64,000 bases of DNA from Pyrodictiaceae archaeon (lineage in GTDB: Archaea; Thermoproteota; Thermoprotei_A; Sulfolobales; Pyrodictiaceae): assembly GCA_027036135.1 (NCBI GenBank), contig JALVSY010000007.1:748880-812879 (forward strand), written 5' to 3'. The notes beneath the pieces are model-generated. The model ran no database searches. It saw only the letters and a program-made list of their open reading frames with translations, and was not told the DNA's origin. Of the stretch, positions 25,327-34,173 are shown one piece after another. Numbering within the stretch: the stretch's first letter is position 1; each line of letters starts with the position of its first letter. Both the position numbers and the translations under genes were made by a program.

Positions 25327-26007
25327 TCAGTGACGACGGGCAAGAGCGATAGCTGCTATTATTATTCCTATGATGAGCACTGCTATTCCGGCGTATAGCC
25401 CCGTTTTTATCATTTTGTGTAAGTGGCTGCTATACGGCTTCACCGTCCTCCAGGCCGTCTCAGTGATAGTTGGGGGCGGGGTTGTATATGCCTTTTTGGA
25501 TACTGTTGTAGTGGTTGACGTAGTAGTTGTACTAGTGGTCGTAGTAGTTGTTGTCTTTGTAGTTGTAGTAGTTACCGTGGTAGTCGTGGTAGTGGTTTTT
25601 GCTGTAGTTGTTGTCTTTGCCGTACTAGTAGTAGTCGCTGCTCCCGCTTTCGCCTCCTCGAATACCTGCTTAAAGAAGTCATATAGTAGCTTAAAGTCTT
25701 GATTACTTAGTCCCCCTGCATAACTTCTCATTTGCTGCATAAGCTGCTCATAGCTACTTGCTTGTTTATACTCATGTGCGACGGCCTCATCAAGAGTCTT
25801 GTATTTCTTAGCCCATCCCTTTATGATTTTGACTAGTTGATCAAACGATGGAGCCACTTGACCGTTATGACATGTTGCACAATGGGCTTGAAATATTTGT
25901 TTCACTTTCGCTTCATTAGCTGTTTGGCTAGCGGCTATCCCTATACCAAGCATTAATAGAGCCATTACTACAAGCCCAAGGATGCTTCTTGCACCGGCGC
26001 GGGCCAT
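25327..26007 (-). CDS. monoheme cytochrome c with Thr-rich stalk and C-terminal anchor
   Basis: A signal peptide (to about residue 27) precedes a small cytochrome c domain with one CATCH site (C43-H47). From about 123 to 180 comes a stretch made almost only of Thr, probably an O-glycosylated extended stalk. A TM helix (about 203-223) ends ALARRH. The heme domain would stand away from the membrane, reaching through the S-layer space. It lies downstream of the NrfD gene, with a palindrome at 26024-26037 just before its start, and may take electrons from the NrfD/FeS module. Confidence 0.82.
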   Translation of the reverse strand: MARAGARSILGLVVMALLMLGIGIAASQTANEAKVKQIFQAHCATCHNGQVAPSFDQLVKIIKGWAKKYKTLDEAVAHEYKQASSYEQLMQQMRSYAGGLSNQDFKLLYDFFKQVFEEAKAGAATTTSTAKTTTTAKTTTTTTTVTTTTTKTTTTTTTSTTTTSTTTTVSKKAYTTPPPTITETAWRTVKPYSSHLHKMIKTGLYAGIAVLIIGIIIAAIALARRH

Positions 26008-26023
26008 ATTCCATCCTCCTCAG

Positions 26024-26037
26024 TTAACGAGCGTTAA
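26024..26037. promoter_or_regulatory. palindrome of the TTAAC-N4-GTTAA form
   Basis: TTAACG-AG-CGTTAA begins 17 nt upstream of the monoheme cytochrome start. It matches the form of the 10405-10418 site ahead of the octaheme cytochrome. A TATA-like TATATAAAAA lies at about 26044-26053. Confidence 0.42.
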
Positions 26038-26054
26038 TTAGGGTATATAAAAAA

Positions 26055-27332
26055 CTAGTGTGCACTATTTTCGGGTACAGTTGCTGTCTTAATACCCGGT
26101 TTGAAATAGTGAGTCATTACTGCCTTTATCGCTGGTCTTGCTAGCCATAGATAAATCATTATTCCTAGCGCATGCACGCCCAGCGCTATACCATACTCTA
26201 TTGGTGTTGGGTGGTACGGTCTTATTTCTCCTAGCGTGCTAGGCGTGAATCCCGGGACGAGTGTAGCTAAGGTCTTTTCGGATGTTACTGCTATTATTGT
26301 GAGTATTGCTATAAAGGCCATTGCTCCCTTGCTCCTATGAGTTGATGGTATAAAGCTTAGCAGCACTGCCGCTACTGCAAAACTTATCCATATCCATTCA
26401 AGCACTGCTAAGTAAGGCAAATGTAGACCATAGAATAGGTTTCTTGCTTGTGCCCATTTCATCGGCTCCGTAGTGTACCAGAATATTTCCTGTGCATCGC
26501 TGAAGGTGAAGTAGAGTCCCACTATTAGTCCTCCTGCGATAATGTATATTATCTTTTTATACATTTCTGCGCTAACGCTGAATCCATCGATGTATCTCTC
26601 AGCAAGATATATCGCCAGCAGAACCATTGCTGGCCCAGCAGCCAACGCCGTAGCCACAAAGCTTGGCGCCAAGAGTGATGTATTCCAGATCGGGCGTGCT
26701 CTTAGTGCCTGGAAGATGAATCCCGTCACCGTGTGTATACCTATAGCGAATGGCGCTGCTAGCACTATGTATGGTATGATAAATTTCTTTGGCAAAGGTT
26801 TGTCCTGCCGATAGTAATGTATAGTCACATAGACCGCTACCAGGTTTATCGTTAGATATGTTGAGATCACTATGAAGTCCCAGTCTAGCATTGAATGGAG
26901 ATTTGGCAGGAATGGTAACTCGAACATAGCCCTTATAGGCCTACCCAGATCAGCAAAACCGACTAAGGCTAGCACTATTATCAGTGCTGCTACTGCTTGC
27001 ACCTCGCCTAGCACTGCTATCTTGAGGAGCTCCTTATCCTGGAAGATGTAAGCAGCTACGCCAAATGCTATCCCCGCAGCCGCTACGCCAACCCAGTATA
27101 TGAAGAACGCTATATAGAGACCCCATGGATCGCTGTCATTCATACCTGTTAGCGCTAATCCACCATAATCCGTATGCAGAAATACTGGCGCGTGCTGTAT
27201 GAAGAACCATAGGTAGAAGCCGTATAGGAATATCAGCGTTAGGCCAACCATTGCTAAGTAGTAGCGCTTACTGCCCTTGAACCCATCCTTTATTATTATG
27301 ACGAATGTATCCCACCAGTCCTTCCAGCTCAC
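26055..27332 (-). CDS. NrfD/PsrC-family quinol-interacting membrane subunit
   Basis: 425 residues with roughly eight to ten TM helices, of the NrfD/polysulfide reductase C family, which exchange electrons between the quinone pool and an FeS partner. Typical features are the long first loop after TM1 (HTDYGGLALTGMNDSDPWG) and charged residues buried near ADLGRP and the TM helix EWIWISF. GTG 27332 overlaps the preceding FeS gene stop by 4 nt (GTGA), so the pair is coupled. No molybdenum subunit is adjacent, unlike most PsrABC or DMSO reductase operons. Confidence 0.88.
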   Translation of the reverse strand: MSWKDWWDTFVIIIKDGFKGSKRYYLAMVGLTLIFLYGFYLWFFIQHAPVFLHTDYGGLALTGMNDSDPWGLYIAFFIYWVGVAAAGIAFGVAAYIFQDKELLKIAVLGEVQAVAALIIVLALVGFADLGRPIRAMFELPFLPNLHSMLDWDFIVISTYLTINLVAVYVTIHYYRQDKPLPKKFIIPYIVLAAPFAIGIHTVTGFIFQALRARPIWNTSLLAPSFVATALAAGPAMVLLAIYLAERYIDGFSVSAEMYKKIIYIIAGGLIVGLYFTFSDAQEIFWYTTEPMKWAQARNLFYGLHLPYLAVLEWIWISFAVAAVLLSFIPSTHRSKGAMAFIAILTIIAVTSEKTLATLVPGFTPSTLGEIRPYHPTPIEYGIALGVHALGIMIYLWLARPAIKAVMTHYFKPGIKTATVPENSAH

Positions 27333-28432
27333 TTAGAGCCACCTCCATTCTGTGCCTCCTTACTTGTACTAGCAGCACCTTCTCTAGGAGGTGTGCGTGC
27401 AGGCCCAAAGAAATAGAAGAACTTTGGATGAGTACCTGCGTCGGGTTTCAACACGAAGAGACCATATTCCTCTGCTATTCTCCGTATGGGGCTGTTGGGA
27501 TCATTCAAGTTACCAAATACCCTAGCACCAACTGGGCAGACCTCTACACACGCTGGCACGCCACCGTCACGCGTGCGCTGTATACACCAAGTACACTTCT
27601 CCATGACATGTATCTGCCTAGGCACGTTACCGAGTATGTGCATGTTCGGATTCAGTTCCAGCACTGGTATATAGGGCTTCTTCCAATTGAAGCGCCTAGC
27701 TCCATAGGGACATGCTACCTCACAGTACCTGCACCCGATACAGCGATCATAGTCTATTACTACTATCCCGTCTGGCTCCTTGAACGTCGCTCTAACGGGA
27801 CAAACCATAACGCATGGCGGCTTCTCACAATGCATACAAGCTATTGGTATATAGACCTTATCCTTCTTCGGCCCTTCCTTATAGTACCACTGTGAGCCAA
27901 GCAAGTCCTGGAACTCCATTCTATTGGCTTCAAGTACTCTTATCCATTCTATGTGCAGGTTCCGGGCCTGGTTGTTCTCCATGACGCAAGCGTAGACACA
28001 GCGGCGGCACCCAATACACTTGTTGAGATCAAGGGCCATAGCGTATCTGACGCCTTTCTTTGGCGGTGTTGCTTTTACTACTAAAAGCTTACACTTTTGC
28101 TTGACTAGTTTGCACTCCTCGGATGATTCGCCGTATTTCTCGCAAACCTTTCTTGCCTCTTTTTGGCACCACTTCTTTAGCTTCGCTTCTTTCTTCTTGG
28201 CTCTTTTCTCTAGAGCCGATTGTGAATCTGAGGGGCCTCCTAGCGGGTAATCCAGCATGCCCTCTAGTTTTACTGGCTTCAGAACCTTCATTAACTTCTC
28301 CTTATCAACAAGAGGTATACTTGTAATCGCAGCCCCTACAGCCATTAATTTGAGAACATCCCTACGCTTCTCATCTATCTTTCCATTATTCATGGCATCT
28401 TTATTGTTATCGTTTTTAACATCACGGTTCAT
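27329..28432 (-). CDS. Tat-exported four-cluster ferredoxin subunit (NrfC/PsrB-like)
   Basis: Electron-transfer partner of the NrfD-type subunit. The N-terminus has a twin-arginine signal (EKRRDVLKLMAVGAA). A charged Cys-containing insert follows (about 85-140), then the DMSO reductase B-type core with Cys sets CIGCRRCVYAC, CMHCEKPPCVMVCP, CIGCRYCEVACP and CTWCIQRTRDGGVPACVEVCP: enough for four [4Fe-4S] clusters. ATG 28432 is 10 nt after GGAGGTGA, better than the upstream in-frame start. It lies 7 nt after the tetraheme gene and overlaps the nrfD-like gene. Confidence 0.9.
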   Translation of the reverse strand: MNRDVKNDNNKDAMNNGKIDEKRRDVLKLMAVGAAITSIPLVDKEKLMKVLKPVKLEGMLDYPLGGPSDSQSALEKRAKKKEAKLKKWCQKEARKVCEKYGESSEECKLVKQKCKLLVVKATPPKKGVRYAMALDLNKCIGCRRCVYACVMENNQARNLHIEWIRVLEANRMEFQDLLGSQWYYKEGPKKDKVYIPIACMHCEKPPCVMVCPVRATFKEPDGIVVIDYDRCIGCRYCEVACPYGARRFNWKKPYIPVLELNPNMHILGNVPRQIHVMEKCTWCIQRTRDGGVPACVEVCPVGARVFGNLNDPNSPIRRIAEEYGLFVLKPDAGTHPKFFYFFGPARTPPREGAASTSKEAQNGGGSK

Positions 28433-28439
28433 AAGGGGG

Positions 28440-29183
28440 TCACCTCCTTGAACCAGAGTCGCCATGCCTAGAGGCAGAAGGAGCATAGTGCACAACAAAA
28501 GCAATTCCAACAACTATTAACCCGCCAACTAGAGCTAATACATCACCAATAGCTATACTGGTCTCCTTTGGTGGAGCGGGTCTTTCGGATGGTGTCGGCA
28601 GTATATTTAGTGGCTTAACTACTGGGTCGTGTGGATTATGGCACTCCACACATGCCCTCGCTGGCACCGTTTCCAAATGCTTATAGCCGTCGGGGCATAT
28701 GTGATAGTAATAGTTGACACCCTTATAGCCATGGATTATTATTACTTTTCCTCCAGGACATGTAAATGTCTTATTACCATGTATAAGGTCTAAGTAGTCC
28801 TGGTATTCTCTAGGATGGCAGATGGCACAGAGCTTGTTTGTTTGCATTACTAATGTTCTGTTATGGAAGCCAGGAATGTAGACTCTGGCACCGCCTCTTA
28901 GGTTTATGAATGTTGGTGGTATGTGGCAATTCGCGCAATAAAGTCCTCGGTGAGGGCCTTTAGTTAGATCTATGTGATGGAAGGGTACTTTCTTTACCAT
29001 GCCATTTAAGTACGGCATATGTGCATGGCACTTTGTACAAGGATATATACTCTTATAGTACTCAAATAGTTGCTTGTTCTTCGTACTGTTACTAGCTGCG
29101 TGCGCTATACTCATGCCTGCTAACATGATTATTACTAGTGATAACGTTAGCGCGATAGTTGTTCTTCTTAGCATATACCTCAC
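28440..29183 (-). CDS. tetraheme cytochrome c, membrane-anchored
   Basis: Signal peptide (to AHA, about residue 29), then four CxxCH sites at residues 49, 83, 119 and 178 with several spare His that could be distal ligands. C142 and C163 flank a loop and may form a disulfide. A TM helix (about 213-232) precedes a short basic tail. It is the first gene of the FeS/NrfD run, so it may be the immediate electron partner of that module, much as NrfB/Qrc-type cytochromes accompany NrfD modules. Family assignment beyond multiheme cytochrome is not possible by eye. Confidence 0.85.
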   Translation of the reverse strand: MRYMLRRTTIALTLSLVIIMLAGMSIAHAASNSTKNKQLFEYYKSIYPCTKCHAHMPYLNGMVKKVPFHHIDLTKGPHRGLYCANCHIPPTFINLRGGARVYIPGFHNRTLVMQTNKLCAICHPREYQDYLDLIHGNKTFTCPGGKVIIIHGYKGVNYYYHICPDGYKHLETVPARACVECHNPHDPVVKPLNILPTPSERPAPPKETSIAIGDVLALVGGLIVVGIAFVVHYAPSASRHGDSGSRR

Positions 29184-29457
29184 CCCGGCAAGGAAACCCG
29201 CGAACTGAACGCCGACCTGTACCCTATGTCTTCCTTGGTCAAAGGCTAAGGGATCAGCCTAGGTAAAAGATATTGGCCCGCAAAAATTTGGTCGGAGTAA
29301 GATAATTCGTATAAGAGGATAACAGTGCCATAAGAGCAGTATCCATGACCTCCCCCTCACGATTACTACGCTTAATTAGATTAATTAGACTAAATGATAT
29401 TAAAGCCTAAGGCGTATTTACAATAAATGCCGAAATGATTAGTTTAGGGTGTGATAT

Positions 29458-30159
29458 ATGAAACACATTATAATGTTTGCTATTATTGTTGCCCTTATTA
29501 TAATGATCGGTTTGACAAGCTATCAATATGCACGTGCAATGAGTTCGGGTGCTCCTTCTCTGAATTGCGTGCAATGCCACCGCGGCGCAGAGAAAAGACC
29601 AGCTACATTTATTATAGAGGGGTTGCCAAAGAAATATACACCTAGTAAGATATATACAATAATAATAAAGATAACAAATGGACCAAAATGTAATCCGAAT
29701 ATCGCATGCGGTGGCTTTGCTGTAAAAGTGAATTCGGGCAAACTGATAGTGACAGATCCTAAAGATACTCAAATACGGGCCTCGCCCATGGGGGAGATAA
29801 TCACACATACTAAACAAGGCTCAAAGAAACGTGAATGGAGCTTTGAATGGAAGGCCCCAAAGACCATGAGGCCCGTAACCTTTGAAATATCGGTGCTCGC
29901 CGCCAACGGTGATGGAAGCCCACTAGGCGATGCCTTTGCACAAAAGATCATCACTATTCAACCAGTATCGGTCACAACAAGTACAATAACTATGAACAAG
30001 ACTAAGAATCCAACAATTACCAAAATAACACCAAAGACGCAACCCTACACGATTACTACAAAAAAACAAGAAAAACGCAACACCCTAGTAGCAACTGCAT
30101 CAGCAATACTCCTATTTGTACTAGCTACAGCTGCATACCTATTTGTTATTCGAAAATAG
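29458..30159 (+). CDS. monoheme cytochrome c with Reeler-like domain and C-terminal anchor
   Basis: A signal/anchor segment (4-19) is followed by one heme site CVQCH (C37-H41). A beta-rich domain (about 48-165; GLPKKYTPSKIYTIIIKI, SPLGDAFAQKI) resembles Reeler/choice-of-anchor-V domains found with cytochromes in bacteria; two further Cys (PKCNPNIACG) may form a disulfide. Then a Thr/Lys-rich stalk and a final TM (about 209-230) ending VIRK. It points away from the tetraheme gene and closes the respiratory block. Likely an exported electron carrier or heme-binding adhesion-like protein. Confidence 0.7.
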   Translation: MKHIIMFAIIVALIIMIGLTSYQYARAMSSGAPSLNCVQCHRGAEKRPATFIIEGLPKKYTPSKIYTIIIKITNGPKCNPNIACGGFAVKVNSGKLIVTDPKDTQIRASPMGEIITHTKQGSKKREWSFEWKAPKTMRPVTFEISVLAANGDGSPLGDAFAQKIITIQPVSVTTSTITMNKTKNPTITKITPKTQPYTITTKKQEKRNTLVATASAILLFVLATAAYLFVIRK

Positions 30160-30327
30160 CATCAACCTGGTTTAAAGACGACTTTTGACCCCTCTTCTTC
30201 GTTCCTAATTCTTTTTATGCTTTTTATTATCCTAGATAACACTAGAGGAAAGAAATATAATAAGTTCTGAATCGCTGTAGAGACCTATACCCCCGTGACT
30301 ATAATATACTATTTTAGGGATGGATTC

Positions 30328-31032
30328 ATGAACAATATCGTCCCAGTGGGTGCTGTCGCCGAGCTACTCATTAAAAACAAGGATGAATGTATTAGCCTAG
30401 AAACCATTGCAGAAAGACTCTTCATACGCTTACCATTAGTAAAGAGAGCCATAGATGCCCTCATAAAGGCCTCTAATAAGGATTCAATCGAGCTACATAG
30501 CAATTGTATAATAGTTAAAGACCGCTTGGAACTCGCGCTGGCTGCTGTCCGCCTAGGTGTACCGGAGAATGTTGTCGCCCGTGGCCTTGATTGGAGAATG
30601 TTCGAGGCGTACGCTGCTAGGGCTCTTGCTGAGGCTGGGTACCGGGTTTATCGTGGCCTCCGGGTAGGCGGTAGGGGTGGATTGGAGCTAGATGTGCTGG
30701 GGCTTGGAACCCGCGTAGGGGTAGCGATTGATTGTAAGCACTGGGAGCCCCGTTACACGGTACCCAGTAGGCTCCGGGAAGCAGCAAAGAGGCACGTTGA
30801 GCGGGTTACGAAGCTGGCTTTGTTCTGGGATCGGCTTCGTCTCCCACCGGGCTGCTGGAAAATCATACCAGCGCTCCTCGTTCTACGTGAGCATGTTCCC
30901 CGGCTCCTAGAGGGAGTGGCTATCGTCCCCGTCTCTAGGCTGAGGGGATTTATAGAAGAGATCTCTGTGCTCGCTGAGGCGGAGGAGGTGGCATCGAGAC
31001 TAGCTTGTTCTAGGCAGAAAAAAATGTTCTAG
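30328..31032 (+). CDS. Mrr/archaeal Holliday-nuclease-like PD-(D/E)xK protein
   Basis: Residues 1-75 look like a winged helix (LISLETIAERLFIRLPLV-type pattern). The C-terminal part has a restriction-endonuclease-like core: RMFEAYAARALAEAGY, then LELDVLGLGTRVGVAIDCKHW, giving the E-x-D...D-x-K pattern. A role in DNA cleavage or repair is inferred; no methylase is adjacent. ATG 30328 lies about 25 nt after TATA-like CTATAATATA (30299-30308), suggesting a leaderless start. Its stop shares CTAG (31029-31032) with the convergent threonine dehydratase gene. Confidence 0.68.
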   Translation: MNNIVPVGAVAELLIKNKDECISLETIAERLFIRLPLVKRAIDALIKASNKDSIELHSNCIIVKDRLELALAAVRLGVPENVVARGLDWRMFEAYAARALAEAGYRVYRGLRVGGRGGLELDVLGLGTRVGVAIDCKHWEPRYTVPSRLREAAKRHVERVTKLALFWDRLRLPPGCWKIIPALLVLREHVPRLLEGVAIVPVSRLRGFIEEISVLAEAEEVASRLACSRQKKMF

Positions 31033-32264
31033 AAACTGTTTATTGCGCGGAACTCGAAGCCTTCGCGCCGGAGGTCCTCTAGTATCTTCTTGGTCTCTTC
31101 CCTTGATGGGACCTCTACTATTACTCGTAGAGCCGTGTGCCACGGTGGTGCATGCACATCGCTACGGTCGTGGAGTACCTCTAGTATATTTGCTCGGTGG
31201 CTCCCTATTATCGCTGCGACTCTTGCGAGCATGCCTGGCTTGTCCGGCACGTAGCCGAAGAGCGTGGCTATTCTACCGCTGAAGGAGAGGCCGCGGATGA
31301 GTACGCGGTTGAGCATTGTTAGGTCTATGTTACCGCCGCTTATCAGCGCCACAACTTTCTTACCCTGTACTCCTCTTACTTTGCCGCTTAGGATGGCTGC
31401 TAGCGAGGCTGCTCCCGCACCCTCCGCTAGGACCTTACCTCTCTCTAGGAGGAGGTATATTGCCTGGGCTAGCTCGTCCTCGGTAACCGTTACTATCTCG
31501 TCTACAAGCTCCCTTACTATCCGGAATGTTAGCTCCCCGGGCCTCTTGACAGCAAGGCCATCCGCTATCGTTGACTGAGCCTTCACTTTGACGGGGTGAC
31601 CAGCTTTTAGCGATAATGTGAACTTCGGTACATTAGCTGGCTCAACACCAACTATCTTTACGCCTGGCCGGTTCTTCTTGATCGCTATTGAGGCCCCGGA
31701 TGCTAAGCCACCACCACCCAGCGGCACGACTACTATGTCGAAGTCCTCTATGTCCTCAAGTATCTCGTGCCCGAGCGTCGCCTGCCCCGCAATAATATCG
31801 GGGTCGTCAAATGCCGGTATGAAGGCGTAGCCGCGCTCCCTGGCTATCTCGCGGGCCTTGGCCTCAGCCTCGTCATATATAGTCCCGTAGAGCACTACTT
31901 CCGCTCCATAGCTCTTCGTTGCCTCTACCTTGGATATGCTAGCCGAGACCGGCATCACTATTACCGCAGGGAGCCCAAAGCTCTTAGCCGCAAAAGCTAC
32001 TCCCTGTGCGTGATTCCCCGCAGAAGCTGCTACAACGCCCCGGGCACGGTCCTTTACCTTGTATACCTTGTAGAGTGCTCCTCTTATCTTAAAGCTACCA
32101 GTCTTTTGCAAGTTCTCGTACTTGAGATAGACCGTTGCCCCGCTCATCCTGCTAAAAGTAGCACTGATATCAACTGGTGTACGGTGAGCATATCTCTGCA
32201 CGATTTTTCGCGCTTCTAGGCTCCTCTCATATATATCGTCTATTAGTTCACGTGTACTCGTCAA
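31029..32264 (-). CDS. ilvA: threonine ammonia-lyase (threonine dehydratase) with ACT domain
   Basis: PLP enzyme converting threonine to 2-oxobutanoate and ammonia, at the entry to isoleucine synthesis or in catabolism. The PLP Lys is in KTGSFKIRGA, the phosphate-binding loop is PLGGGGLASG and the Ser/Gly cofactor loop is SGGNIDL. The C-terminal ~75 residues (FGYVPDKPGMLARVAAIIG) form an ACT domain, so allosteric control by an amino acid is likely. TTG 32264 overlaps the ridA stop by 4 nt, so they form an operon. Tcb/IlvA distinction is not certain. Confidence 0.9.
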   Translation of the reverse strand: MTSTRELIDDIYERSLEARKIVQRYAHRTPVDISATFSRMSGATVYLKYENLQKTGSFKIRGALYKVYKVKDRARGVVAASAGNHAQGVAFAAKSFGLPAVIVMPVSASISKVEATKSYGAEVVLYGTIYDEAEAKAREIARERGYAFIPAFDDPDIIAGQATLGHEILEDIEDFDIVVVPLGGGGLASGASIAIKKNRPGVKIVGVEPANVPKFTLSLKAGHPVKVKAQSTIADGLAVKRPGELTFRIVRELVDEIVTVTEDELAQAIYLLLERGKVLAEGAGAASLAAILSGKVRGVQGKKVVALISGGNIDLTMLNRVLIRGLSFSGRIATLFGYVPDKPGMLARVAAIIGSHRANILEVLHDRSDVHAPPWHTALRVIVEVPSREETKKILEDLRREGFEFRAINSF

Positions 32265-32653
32265 GCCTTGTCTCCCAGATAAGCTATGGCCTCAACCTCT
32301 AAGTCAACACCCTTTGGGAGATTAGACACCTCTACCACGACGCGAGCCGGCGGCTCATCACTAAAATACTCCGAGTAGACCTTGTTAAAGCGCTCAAACA
32401 ACGCTATATCGCGAAGATAGACCGTGACCTTCACTACGTCGCGTAGGCTACCGCCAGCAGCCTCAACAATAGCCCTAATGTTCTCTAAGACACGTCTAGC
32501 CTTCTCCTCAAAACTGCCCTCAATAAGCCTGCCCGTAGCCGGGTCCAAGGGTATCTGGCCGGCCACGAAGAGCCAGCCACCAGCAATAACTCCCTGGCTA
32601 TAGGGCCCGACGGGGCGAGGAGCCTTATCCGTATAGATTATTCGCTTAGCCAT
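32261..32653 (-). CDS. ridA: RidA family enamine/imine deaminase
   Basis: RidA hydrolyses the reactive enamine/imine released by threonine dehydratase. It is about 130 aa, the usual length for this trimeric fold, with the motifs GPYSQGVIAGGWLFVAGQIP, VKVTVYLRD, PPARVVVEVSNLPKG (the Arg that binds the carboxylate) and VEIEAIAY-like ending. ATG 32653 follows GAGAGG; an upstream in-frame start exists but gives an unneeded extension. Direct translational coupling to the threonine dehydratase gene is a clear functional pairing. Confidence 0.92.
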   Translation of the reverse strand: MAKRIIYTDKAPRPVGPYSQGVIAGGWLFVAGQIPLDPATGRLIEGSFEEKARRVLENIRAIVEAAGGSLRDVVKVTVYLRDIALFERFNKVYSEYFSDEPPARVVVEVSNLPKGVDLEVEAIAYLGDKA

Positions 32654-32943
32654 ACCTCTCTTGCCCGCAGATATTGGTGGAGAAGCTCCCCTTAAATTAG
32701 GCAAAGCCGCTAAAGACTCTTGTAACACTTCTCCGAGCCTCATACCGATACGTAATTATCAGCAATCCGGGTCCAATGTCCTGGACATGTATCATTTAGT
32801 CCCACTAGTGACTCCCAGCTTTATCTAGGGCTCCCTAAAGCATTGGATAATACATTGGTTTCTATGCTGGCTGTAGGAGTACATCATATTGAAAAACTAT
32901 ATAAACTAATAGTTCCCACTAAGGTACTCCCTGGGTGAAACAC

Positions 32944-33030
32944 ATGTTCCCGGAGCTGTCAAGCATCATGGCGGCAAAGATAGTAGAAGCACAGGAAAGA
33001 AACAAGAAAAGCAGAAAAACAACCAAGTAA
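32944..33030 (+). CDS. possible 28-residue small protein
   Basis: In the ~460-nt gap (32654-33112), a short frame from ATG encodes a peptide beginning MFPELSSIMAAKIVEAQERN and ending in a Lys/Arg-rich tail. CTATATAAAC (about 32898-32907) is TATA-like but 37-46 nt upstream, and GGGTGAA precedes the ATG. No homologue is recognised. The rest of the gap shows nothing except AT-rich promoter-like DNA. Confidence 0.3.
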   Translation: MFPELSSIMAAKIVEAQERNKKSRKTTK

Positions 33031-33112
33031 TCGTCATAGTAAAGAACAAGAAACCCCGATTATTTTTCCCGAAAACCCCTAGCTACATAGTCTTCTATTC
33101 AGTTCCTATAAT

Positions 33113-33862
33113 TTAGTAATAAAGCGCGACAAGGGCTAGGATAGAGAATAGAAGAAGACGAGCAAACGTCTTCTGACCGAGTTTTCGTATCATCTGAGGT
33201 GTTATTTTCCTCGGCCGGAGACCATATAGAATATACCTAATAGTTGGCTCCACTAGAGCTACAAAGATATATGGAATAATGAATACTAGTACCCAGGCAG
33301 GGAGAAACAGAGCAAAAGCTAGCCATGGACTCGTATTTCTCCACGGAAGATGAGCCTCCACATAAGCTGCTGTAGCAACAGCATATATCGTTAGGAGGAG
33401 CCAATATATCATGACTCTGTGGTTCACTAAACCTATAAGGGAAGGAATCGTAGCCGCAGGAAGCACTGGGATAGAGGAACCAACAATGTACTCCATCTCG
33501 GTGCCTGGTCCACTAAGCCTCTCAACAACTAAATGAGCTATGAGAAGGAGTGCTGCTACTCCCAGAAGACCCAGGGCTAGTAACGAGGGCCTTATGTAGA
33601 CAGTCACAATGATGTATGGAACTACGTTAATGGCCACGGATACAAAGAATAATCGGACATTCCCCGCCCTTAGGGCATAGAAAGCCGAGTCAAATGTGAA
33701 AAAGTGAATAGCTAGCACAAGGAGGCCAAGGAGAGCCCAGCTAAGCGGTGGCCGAGCCAGGATAAGTCCACCAATACCACTAATAAGCAACATTGATGCA
33801 GCACTGACTTCACGAGGCACACTTAGTAACCGAGGCTTCTCAGCCCTACCTCGTGCACACAT
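33113..33862 (-). CDS. polytopic membrane protein, possibly YwiC-like
   Basis: 249 residues with about seven hydrophobic helices and a basic C-terminal loop before the last helix (PRKITPQMIRKLGQKTFARL). The N-terminal PREVSAASMLLISGIGG and the C-terminal RKLG-helix arrangement are reminiscent of YwiC-like proteins, which begin with a PxxHGAW-type segment, but key residues differ. No transport or enzyme motif is visible. It stands alone between gaps. Confidence 0.55.
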   Translation of the reverse strand: MCARGRAEKPRLLSVPREVSAASMLLISGIGGLILARPPLSWALLGLLVLAIHFFTFDSAFYALRAGNVRLFFVSVAINVVPYIIVTVYIRPSLLALGLLGVAALLLIAHLVVERLSGPGTEMEYIVGSSIPVLPAATIPSLIGLVNHRVMIYWLLLTIYAVATAAYVEAHLPWRNTSPWLAFALFLPAWVLVFIIPYIFVALVEPTIRYILYGLRPRKITPQMIRKLGQKTFARLLLFSILALVALYY

Positions 33863-34173
33863 ACCCTATACCACCCCAAGAATAAGGCATAGTTAGTAAC
33901 AGTCCTATTTATCATGTAACACCCGTTAAATATACCATTCAAAGCCTAGCATGTGAGGTGACTGCAACAAAAATACAGAACAGCATTACGCACGATACAT
34001 TACAATGAATCAAGGAGGAAAATAACACACTAGTTCAGAAATGTTAGGATTAGTTCTTAACCACTTTTATAGAGTTTTAATAAGCTAAATACAACGACAA
34101 TAGCCGGAACTTAGAGAATTATTGCCCGATTCTTTCTGCCCTAGAGAGGCGTAACCGTTTTCGCCTTGCCTTA
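33863..34173. other. intergenic region with promoters and a TTAAC-like palindrome
   Basis: No gene is seen in this 311-nt gap. It holds GTAAC-ACCC-GTTAA (33916-33929), a near match to the TTAAC-N4-GTTAA sites found by two cytochrome genes, about 55 nt upstream of the membrane protein start. TATA-like TTTTATAGAG and TTTTAATAAG (about 34064-34084) could serve the downstream coiled-coil gene. Confidence 0.4.

Noticed and set aside
25490-25640. Possible CRISPR or tandem repeat array
   Set aside because: The repeat is trinucleotide-like coding DNA for poly-Thr, with no repeat-spacer structure.
25370-25702. 110-codon plus-strand frame with a long Val run
   Set aside because: It is the antisense of the Thr-rich stalk; the repeat produces a false hydrophobic protein.
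29407-29817. 136-codon minus-strand frame with many Cys/Tyr/His
   Set aside because: It overlaps the monoheme Reeler-like gene, has no motif, and its composition fits antisense of AT-rich coding DNA.
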